Source: Haloferax gibbonsii ATCC 33959 (GTDB lineage Archaea; Halobacteriota; Halobacteria; Halobacteriales; Haloferacaceae). Taken from it: a DNA stretch of 64,000 bases. The DNA lies in NCBI RefSeq assembly GCF_000336775.1, contig NZ_AOLJ01000011.1, forward strand, positions 450,366 through 514,365, given 5' to 3'. Below, one piece after another: positions 58,562 through 64,000 of the stretch. The first letter of the stretch is position 1. Every line of letters begins with the position of its first letter. A program made the translations under genes and the position numbers. The notes under the pieces are model-generated. The model was not told the origin of the DNA. It searched no databases and saw only the letters and a list, made by a program, of their open reading frames with translations.

Positions 58562-59044
58562 TCAGGGCGCGTATTTTCCGGTCAGTTGCGTCTCGGCGGT
58601 GACGTGTCCCGCGATGGCGCGTTTCAGGTCGGCTTTCGTCGCGCCGGCGTCGAGGTCGAGGGAGGTGTCGAGCGCGTACAACAGGAACCGATAGGTGTGC
58701 TCGCCGTCCGGCGGGTTCGGGCCGCCGTAGCCCGTCTCGCCGTAGCTGTTAGTTCCCTCGACCGCGTCCGGCGGCGTCTCGCCCGCCTCGATGGCGTCGG
58801 TGTCGGGGTCGATGTTCCAGACCAGCCAGTGGTCCCACACCTTGCCCGCGGGTTTCACCGCGTCGGGGTCGTCCATCACGAGCGCGAGCGAGGCGGTCCC
58901 GGGGGGAACGCCCCCGATTCGGAGCGGCGGGCTCTCGTTTTCGGTCGCGTAGCCGTGGGTGCGGGGTATCGGGCTTCCGTCGTCGAACGCCGGGCTTCGG
59001 AGGGTGAGCCCGCGGCGGCGCTCGCTCGAATCACTCGATATCAT
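58562..59044 (-). CDS. YbhB/YbcL-type PEBP family protein
   Basis: The 160 residues match the phosphatidylethanolamine-binding (Raf kinase inhibitor-like) fold: LRSPAFDDGSPIPRTHGYATENESPPL, ALVMDDPDAVKPAGKVWDHWLVWNI and GETGYGGPNPPDGEHTYRFLLYALD, with the DPD and GPxPPxGxHxY motifs. The bacterial proteins bind small anions; the substrate is unclear. ATG at 59044 is the family start. Confidence 0.94.
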   Translation of the reverse strand: MISSDSSERRRGLTLRSPAFDDGSPIPRTHGYATENESPPLRIGGVPPGTASLALVMDDPDAVKPAGKVWDHWLVWNIDPDTDAIEAGETPPDAVEGTNSYGETGYGGPNPPDGEHTYRFLLYALDTSLDLDAGATKADLKRAIAGHVTAETQLTGKYAP

Positions 59045-59099
59045 TACCCGCCCGTTGGGCGACCAACGACAAAACGATTCGTTCGGCCGAATCGACCCG

Positions 59100-60032
59100 T
59101 CAGCGGCCGTGAACGACGCGGATTTCGATTCCATCAGGGTCGGAGACGACGAGCGAGTCGGTCGCGCCGGCCGCGCCGGCCGCGTCGCCGTCGCCGGGTT
59201 CGTCCCCGCCGAACCCGCCCTCGTCGAACTCGTGGCCGCCGTCGACCAGCGACTCCCGGACCGCGTCGAGCGTCGCGGCGTCGGGGACGACGACTTCGAA
59301 CCACTCGATGCCGCGGCCCTCGCCGGCGGGGGCGCTTCGGGTGTTCCAACTGTTCAGACCGACGTGGTGGTGGTACTCGCCGGCGGCGACGAACGACGCG
59401 CTGGGGTAACCCTCGTCGCGGACGCGCATGCCGAGCGCGTCGACGTAGAAGTCCCGCGAACGGGGGACGTTCGTGACTTCGAGGTGGACGTGGCCGAGGT
59501 CGGTGCCGTCGGGCGCGCGGTCCCCGCCGGCGGCGTCGTCGGCGAGCGACCCGAGGTCGAGCGCGAGCGTGTCCATCGACACCCGGCGGTCGTCGGTCCA
59601 CGGCCACTCCTCGCGGGGCCGGTCGTAGTAGACCTCGACGCCGTTTCCCTCCGGGTCGCGGAAGTACAGCGCCTCGCTGACGAGGTGGTCGGACGCGCCG
59701 GAGAGGGTCGCGCCGGCGTCGGTTGCGCGGGTTCTGGCGCGGGAGAGCACGTCGCCGAGCGCGCCCCGGTCGGGCACGCGAACCGCGAGGTGGAACAGCC
59801 CGGCCTCCCGGCGACCGCGCTCCGGGGCGTCGGGGTCCTCGTCGAGGACGACGACGGGGGTCTCGCCGGCCGAGAGGACCGCCCGCGAACCGTCGCGCTC
59901 GCGCTCGACCGCGAGGCCGACCACGTCGCGGTAGAACGGGACGACGCGGTCGAGCGAGCCGACGCGGAGCGCGACCCGGCCGAGGTGGGAGTCGTCCGTG
60001 AGCGAGCCATCCGAGGGGGAAGCGTTCGTCAT
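59100..60032 (-). CDS. VOC-superfamily dioxygenase/glyoxalase (CatE-like)
   Basis: The 310-residue protein contains two or more vicinal-oxygen-chelate units: HLGRVALRVGSLDRVVPFYRDVVGLAVERERDG, LFHLAVRVPDRGAL, ALYFRDPEGNGVEVYYDRP, then LGHVHLEVTNVPRSRDFYVDALGMRVRDEGYPSASFVAAGEYHHHVGLNSWN. Metal-ligand His and Glu are in place. It looks like the catechol 2,3-dioxygenase/CatE type. The ATG at 60032 gives MTNASPSDGS. Confidence 0.9.
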   Translation of the reverse strand: MTNASPSDGSLTDDSHLGRVALRVGSLDRVVPFYRDVVGLAVERERDGSRAVLSAGETPVVVLDEDPDAPERGRREAGLFHLAVRVPDRGALGDVLSRARTRATDAGATLSGASDHLVSEALYFRDPEGNGVEVYYDRPREEWPWTDDRRVSMDTLALDLGSLADDAAGGDRAPDGTDLGHVHLEVTNVPRSRDFYVDALGMRVRDEGYPSASFVAAGEYHHHVGLNSWNTRSAPAGEGRGIEWFEVVVPDAATLDAVRESLVDGGHEFDEGGFGGDEPGDGDAAGAAGATDSLVVSDPDGIEIRVVHGR

Positions 60033-60156
60033 ACCCACGTCTTCGAGCGTGACCGTGAAAACGCCCGTAGTAACATCGGAGTCACTCGCGGCGCGAGGCG
60101 TAACCGAGGGTGAGAGAGCGAAGAACGGAGGGGTGGAAACGCGAGCGAACGGGTCG

Positions 60157-61971
60157 CTATTCGGCGTAGTAGTACTCGCCGGCGCGCTTCTGCTCGCGGT
60201 CGAGTTGCGAGTCGGGCTTGTTGATGCGCGGGCGCTGGGTGCGCTCGTCGCGGCGGAACGTGATGTCGAGGTCCGACAGGAAGTCGTTCATGCCGTCGCG
60301 CATCTCCTGGGGCTTCGAGGCGTGGCCCTCGATGGACGGCTCGCCGTCGAACACCATCAGGCGGTCCGCGAGCAGGTCCATCATGTAGATGTCGTGGTCG
60401 ATGACCATGACCGTCGCGTCGTGGTTCTCGGCGTAGCGGCGGATGGCCGAGGTGGCCTGCACGCGCTGTTCCACGTCGAGGTGGGCCGACGGCTCGTCGA
60501 GCAGGTAGAGGTCGGCATCCTGCGAGAGGCACGCCGCGATGGCGACGCGCTGGCGCTCGCCGCCGGAGAGGTCGGTGAGGTTGCGCTCCATGATGCGGTT
60601 GAGCTGGAGCGGGTTCGCGATTTCGGTGTTCCAGTACGACGAACCGAACTGGTCGGTGATAGACGAGAGGAACGCGTCGACCCGCATCGGCTGGTCGATT
60701 TCGATGTACTGCGGCTTGTACGAGATGTCGAGCGCGAAGTCGAGTTCGCCCATGTCGGGCGTCAGGTCGCCCGTAAAGAGCTGTGCGAGCGTGGACTTCC
60801 CGATGCCGTTGGGACCGACGATGCCGAGCACTTCGCCGTTGTAGATGGTGCCGGCCTCGACGTCGAGGGAGAACTCGCCGTCGCCGTAGGACTTGGCGAG
60901 TTCGGGGTACTCGACGAGGGGTTCGGCCTTCGTCGTCTCGCGCGGCGCGTGCTCCTCGAAGGTGATTGCCTCCGGGCGGATGCGCATGTTCTCGTTCGAG
61001 AGATACCCCTTCAGGTACTCGTTGATGCCGTTTCTGACCGACTTGGGGTCGGTGATGACACCGTACGCGCCGGGCTCACCGTAGGCGACGTGGAGCGTGT
61101 CGGCGAGCAGGTCGAGGATGGCGAGGTCGTGTTCGACCACGAGCACCGCGCGGTCTTCTTCCTCCGCGAGTTCGCGGATGAGCCGCGCGGCGGTGACGCG
61201 CTGGCCGATGTCGAGGTACGGCGAAATCTCGTCGAGGAAGTAGAAGTCGCGGTCGCGGGCGAGCGTCGCCGCGAGGGCGACCCGCTGAAGCTCGCCGCCG
61301 GAGAGCGTCTCGATGTCGTTGTCGACGACGGGACCGATGTCGAGGCGGTCGATGTAGGAGTCGAGCGCGCCGCGCTCGTCGGTCGCCTCCAGGAGGTCGC
61401 GGGCCGAGCCGTCGAACTGCTTGGGAATCTGGTCGACGTACTGCGGCTTGCGCGCGATGGAGACCTCGCCGTCGCGGACCTGCTCGACGTAGTTCTGGAG
61501 TTCGGTCCCGCGGAAGCGGTCGAGGACGGCCTCCCACGTCGGCTCGTCGCCGTAGTTGCCGAGGTTGGGGACCATCTCGCCTGCGAGGGCGCGGACGGCC
61601 GTGGTCTTCCCGATGCCGTTCGGTCCGAGGATACCCGTGACCGAGCCGGACTCGGGGACCGGAAGGCCGTACAGCGAGAAAGCGTTCTCGCCGTAGCGGT
61701 GGGTCGGCTCCTCGTCGAGCTCCGAGGGGAGGTTGATGATTTCGATTGCATCGAAGGGGCACTTCTCGACGCAGATGCCGCAGGTCTCGCCGAGGCAGAT
61801 TTCCTCGGAGATTCGCACCTGGTCGGGACCGCCCTGCTCGGCGTCCTCGCCGCGGAGCGTGATGCACTCTTTGCCCGTCCGGTTCGGCGGACAGAAGTTC
61901 GAGCACTCGTAGCTACAGCGGTCGGGGGAACACCGGTCTAAGTCGACGACGGCGATACTATCGTCGGCCAT
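60157..61971 (-). CDS. rli1: ribosome recycling ATPase Rli1 (ABCE1)
   Basis: The 604-residue factor splits ribosomes after termination. It has two [4Fe-4S] units (CSPDRCSYECSNFCPPNR and CLGETCGICVEKCPFDAI, about 14-72), two ABC domains with Walker A GPNGIGKTT and GPNGIGKST, signatures LSGGELQRVALA and LSGGERQRVAIA, and the hinge between. All residues look intact. The EMC6-like gene lies 2 bases upstream of the start on the same strand. Confidence 0.98.
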   Translation of the reverse strand: MADDSIAVVDLDRCSPDRCSYECSNFCPPNRTGKECITLRGEDAEQGGPDQVRISEEICLGETCGICVEKCPFDAIEIINLPSELDEEPTHRYGENAFSLYGLPVPESGSVTGILGPNGIGKTTAVRALAGEMVPNLGNYGDEPTWEAVLDRFRGTELQNYVEQVRDGEVSIARKPQYVDQIPKQFDGSARDLLEATDERGALDSYIDRLDIGPVVDNDIETLSGGELQRVALAATLARDRDFYFLDEISPYLDIGQRVTAARLIRELAEEEDRAVLVVEHDLAILDLLADTLHVAYGEPGAYGVITDPKSVRNGINEYLKGYLSNENMRIRPEAITFEEHAPRETTKAEPLVEYPELAKSYGDGEFSLDVEAGTIYNGEVLGIVGPNGIGKSTLAQLFTGDLTPDMGELDFALDISYKPQYIEIDQPMRVDAFLSSITDQFGSSYWNTEIANPLQLNRIMERNLTDLSGGERQRVAIAACLSQDADLYLLDEPSAHLDVEQRVQATSAIRRYAENHDATVMVIDHDIYMMDLLADRLMVFDGEPSIEGHASKPQEMRDGMNDFLSDLDITFRRDERTQRPRINKPDSQLDREQKRAGEYYYAE

Positions 61972-61973
61972 CG

Positions 61974-62288
61974 TTAGATCTGAACACCCGAAGTCAGGAG
62001 GATGGCGAACGTGATGAACCAGAGCGCGAAGGTCATGAACACCACGTAGAGGTAGTCCTTCGCGCCGAACCCGTTGACGTCGACGCCGACGACGCGAAGC
62101 ACCGGGAACTGGACGAGGACGAACGCCCCGAGGATACCCACGGCCAACTGATTGGTCGCGGCCTCGGGACTCGTCCCCACCACAGCCCCGGAGAGCACCG
62201 CGGCGGCGATGCCGGCGAGGCAGGAGAGTGTCGTGACCGTCACTCCTCGAATATGACTGGAGAGACCGGTCTGCGTTTCCGTGGCCAT
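61974..62288 (-). CDS. EMC6-like membrane protein
   Basis: The 104-residue protein has three helices: TTLSCLAGIAAAVLSGAVVG, NQLAVGILGAFVLVQFPVL and YLYVVFMTFALWFITFAILLTSGVQI, with a conserved NGFGAKDYLYV before the third. It resembles archaeal relatives of EMC6, the core of the ER membrane insertase. Its stop lies 2 bases before the rli1 start, so the two form one operon. ATG at 62288 starts MATETQTGLS. Confidence 0.87.
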   Translation of the reverse strand: MATETQTGLSSHIRGVTVTTLSCLAGIAAAVLSGAVVGTSPEAATNQLAVGILGAFVLVQFPVLRVVGVDVNGFGAKDYLYVVFMTFALWFITFAILLTSGVQI

Positions 62289-62378
62289 GTGTTCCTCTGC
62301 GATATCCGGCGTCAAAAGGCGTTCGTTCCTGCCGCCGCCGCGCGGATAAAGCGTTGTCGGCCGGTCGCGGGCCAACAA

Positions 62379-62388
62379 GGTTTATGCT
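62379..62388 (+). promoter_or_regulatory. TATA box before the winged-helix gene
   Basis: gtttatgctg lies 25-34 bases before the ATG at 62413. Confidence 0.5.
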
Positions 62389-62412
62389 GGTAGCGCGTTT
62401 CGATTCGTAACG

Positions 62413-62706
62413 ATGGCTGGAACAGAAGAGGAGAGTCTCGACGACCTCCCACCGAGTGCGAAGCTCGTTTTCAAAGTGCTCGAATACAACGGTCCGCTCA
62501 CCCAGAAAGGCATCGTCGAAGAGTCGATGCTCTCGGCGCGAACCGTTCGCTACGCGCTCGAACGACTCGAGGGAATCGGTATCGTCGACGAGGACGTCTA
62601 CTTCGCCGACGCCCGACAGAACCTCTATCAGTTGACCGATCTCGCGCCGCAGCAGGCGCAGGCCAAAGCCGACGGCGGCAAGGAAAAGGCCTGCTGCGCC
62701 GAGTAA
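62413..62706 (+). CDS. MarR-like winged-helix protein with C-terminal Cys pair
   Basis: The 97 residues form a winged helix: SAKLVFKVLEYNGPLTQKGIVEESMLSARTVRYALERLEGIGIVDEDVYFADARQNLYQLTD. It ends in EKACCAE, where the vicinal Cys pair may sense redox state or metals; that is inferred. The short form, without an effector domain, is common in haloarchaea. The TATA box is 30 bases upstream. Confidence 0.88.
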   Translation: MAGTEEESLDDLPPSAKLVFKVLEYNGPLTQKGIVEESMLSARTVRYALERLEGIGIVDEDVYFADARQNLYQLTDLAPQQAQAKADGGKEKACCAE

Positions 62707-62826
62707 CTAGAACCGCCGCGGAACCACCGCACGCTTCGCAGTCGGTGTCGGAAGAGACCAGTTGCGACGCGTCGCCCCGGTCGAAAACGACCGACAGACG
62801 ACGAAAACGACGATTCGGCCGTTCTC

Positions 62827-64000
62827 CTAGGCCGGAACGACCGTAATCTGCTGTTTTCTATCGATAGCGTTCTCCAGTTCTTCGGCGATGGCGCTGCCGC
62901 GCGAGACCTGAATGTCCCCGCCGCGGCCGACCGTCGCCGTGAACAGGTATTCGTCGTCCGCGCGGACCTCGACGGTCTCGCCGACGTGGCCGTCCATCCG
63001 GACGATGACGTGCCGCGAGGTGACCTCGGGCGTCACGACGACGCCCTCGCCGGCCCCGCCGGCCCCGCCGCCGGAACCGGACGCGCCGGACTGACCGCCG
63101 GCGTTCGCGCCCGCGTGCTGGCCCGACGACGAGGGCTTTTCGTCGTGGGTCCGCACGTCGATGTCGATGCCGAGGCGGTCTTCGACGTCCGAGATGCGGC
63201 CGCCTCCCTTCCCGATGACGTAGGAGATGTCGTCTTCCTCGACGTAGACGACCGCGCGGTTCTGTCCCTTCAGGTCGACGTCGACGTGGCCGCGGGCGAT
63301 GGAGCGAATCTCGCGTTCGATCTCCTGTTTCGCCAGCCGGGAGACGCCGCTTTCTTTCTCTTCTCCGCCCTCGCCGAGCGGGACGGTGACGACCTGCCGG
63401 TTGAACGTGTAAATCTCGTACTCCGGCGTGCCGGTCTCGAAGTCCCGAATCTGGATGACCGGGCGGGCGAGGTCCTCCGCGAAGAGGCCCTCGGGCACCT
63501 TGACCTCGGTGCTCACGTCGTACACCGTGTGGACCTCGCCGTCCTCGATGTAGACGACGGTGTCGACGACCTGCGGAATCATGCCGAGTTCGACCCGGCC
63601 GACGAGGCGCTGGAGCGCGTCGATGGCGCGGGTGGCGTGGACGACGCCGACCATGCCGACGCCCGCGAGGCGCATGTCGGAGAACACCGAGAAGTCCTCG
63701 GTCTTTCTGACCTCGTCGTAGATGGTGTAGTCCGGGCGCACGAGGAGCAGGGAGTCGGCCGTCTTCGCCATATCGCCGCCGAGGGCGGTGTACTGGGTGA
63801 TGTCGGGGCCGACCTGCAGGTCGCGGGGCTTTTCCATCGTCTTGACCGCGTAGTCGCTGTCGTTGAGGAACTCGGCGACCGCCTGCGCGAACGTGGACTT
63901 CCCGGCACCGGGCGACCCGGCGATGAGGACGCCGCGCTGGCGCTCGGCGAGTCGGTCGCGGAGTTCGTCGGCGAACTCGTAGTCGTCGAGCTCGGTCTTG
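62827..64000 (-). CDS. PINc/VapC-type ATPase with KH domain, N terminus beyond the edge
   Basis: The minus-strand frame stays open to the window edge, giving about 391 residues. It begins with an ATPase core, including Walker A AGSPGAGKST (about 63890-63920) and KTADSLLLVRPDYTIYDEVRKTEDF, then VIGKGGGRISDVEDRLGIDIDV, a KH-type RNA-binding motif, a Gly/Ser-rich linker, and a closing beta domain. This matches the archaeal ATPase related to PilT with an N-terminal PINc nuclease, which lies outside. It is not a type IV pilus motor. The 5' part is cut by the window, not truncated. Confidence 0.9.
   Translation of the reverse strand, partial: KTELDDYEFADELRDRLAERQRGVLIAGSPGAGKSTFAQAVAEFLNDSDYAVKTMEKPRDLQVGPDITQYTALGGDMAKTADSLLLVRPDYTIYDEVRKTEDFSVFSDMRLAGVGMVGVVHATRAIDALQRLVGRVELGMIPQVVDTVVYIEDGEVHTVYDVSTEVKVPEGLFAEDLARPVIQIRDFETGTPEYEIYTFNRQVVTVPLGEGGEEKESGVSRLAKQEIEREIRSIARGHVDVDLKGQNRAVVYVEEDDISYVIGKGGGRISDVEDRLGIDIDVRTHDEKPSSSGQHAGANAGGQSGASGSGGGAGGAGEGVVVTPEVTSRHVIVRMDGHVGETVEVRADDEYLFTATVGRGGDIQVSRGSAIAEELENAIDRKQQITVVPA

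Noticed and set aside
62827-63837. Complete 336-residue protein starting at 63837
   Set aside because: The frame continues upstream with a Walker A motif to the window edge, so the internal ATG is not the start.
1-64000. CRISPR array, rRNA, insertion sequence or provirus
   Set aside because: No regularly spaced repeats, rRNA sequence, transposase, integrase or capsid genes were seen.

Overview
The window is a chromosomal segment of a haloarchaeon, almost certainly a Haloferax species. The evidence is the high GC content, very acidic predicted proteins, archaeal TATA-type promoters close to start codons, archaeal ribosomal, Sec61-beta, thermosome, Rli1 and archaemetzincin genes, and a gapI-pgk-gapII cluster in the order known from Haloferax volcanii. 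From memory, the citrate synthase is nearly but not exactly the H. volcanii sequence, so a sister species or strain is likely. I see no rRNA, CRISPR array, insertion sequence or intact provirus. Most of the window is core genome, with small accessory patches.

Layout. 1-8.1 kb: the end of a cold-shock gene, a DUF2270 membrane protein, tRNA-Phe followed by repeated tRNA-tail stem-loops, then a block of small regulators (two paralogous winged-helix proteins, a Bat-type regulator), two flavin-fold PPOX proteins, two tiny zinc ribbons and a DUF5995 protein, then NucS and a glutamine amidotransferase. 8.3-19.7 kb: ribosomal L10e, a RimK-like ligase, Hsp20, gapI, pgk, a phosphoesterase, an AT-rich TAT lipoprotein island, gapII, an aminopeptidase, a zinc-finger protein and two methyltransferases. 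19.8-29.7 kb: a degenerate NrS-1-type primase-polymerase relative, a threonine synthase-like protein, an aspartoacylase-like protein, a PhoU/RCK_C protein, citrate synthase, a MATE exporter and threonine ammonia-lyase.

29.7-38 kb: cytochrome bd oxidase (cydAB), RidA, tRNA-Ser with the same kind of downstream tRNA-tail element, a thermosome subunit, an alanine dehydrogenase/ornithine cyclodeaminase homologue and small proteins. 38-47 kb: leuS, two tandem Hsp20 genes, pheA, hisH and a phnDCE-type ABC transporter. 47-64 kb: uracil-DNA glycosylase in an operon with DUF99 and DUF5786, an MBL hydrolase, L40e, thioredoxin, Sec61-beta, pdxT, hisE, an MFS transporter, an F420:NADPH oxidoreductase-like protein, a HAD phosphatase, UPF0146, archaemetzincin, UspA, RtcA, PEBP, VOC, Rli1, an EMC6-like protein, a winged-helix protein and the 3' part of a PINc/KH ATPase that runs off the edge.

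Together the genes cover lower glycolysis and gluconeogenesis, entry to the TCA cycle, aerobic respiration at low oxygen, amino-acid synthesis (Thr, Ile, Phe, His), protein folding, uracil and mismatch repair, and translation recycling. The most unusual signals are the tRNA T-arm stem-loop elements behind both tRNA genes, a primase-polymerase homologue whose catalytic motifs are altered, a promoter-plus-gene duplication of small winged-helix regulators, and a 16-codon open reading frame linked by overlapping stop/start codons to both neighbours.
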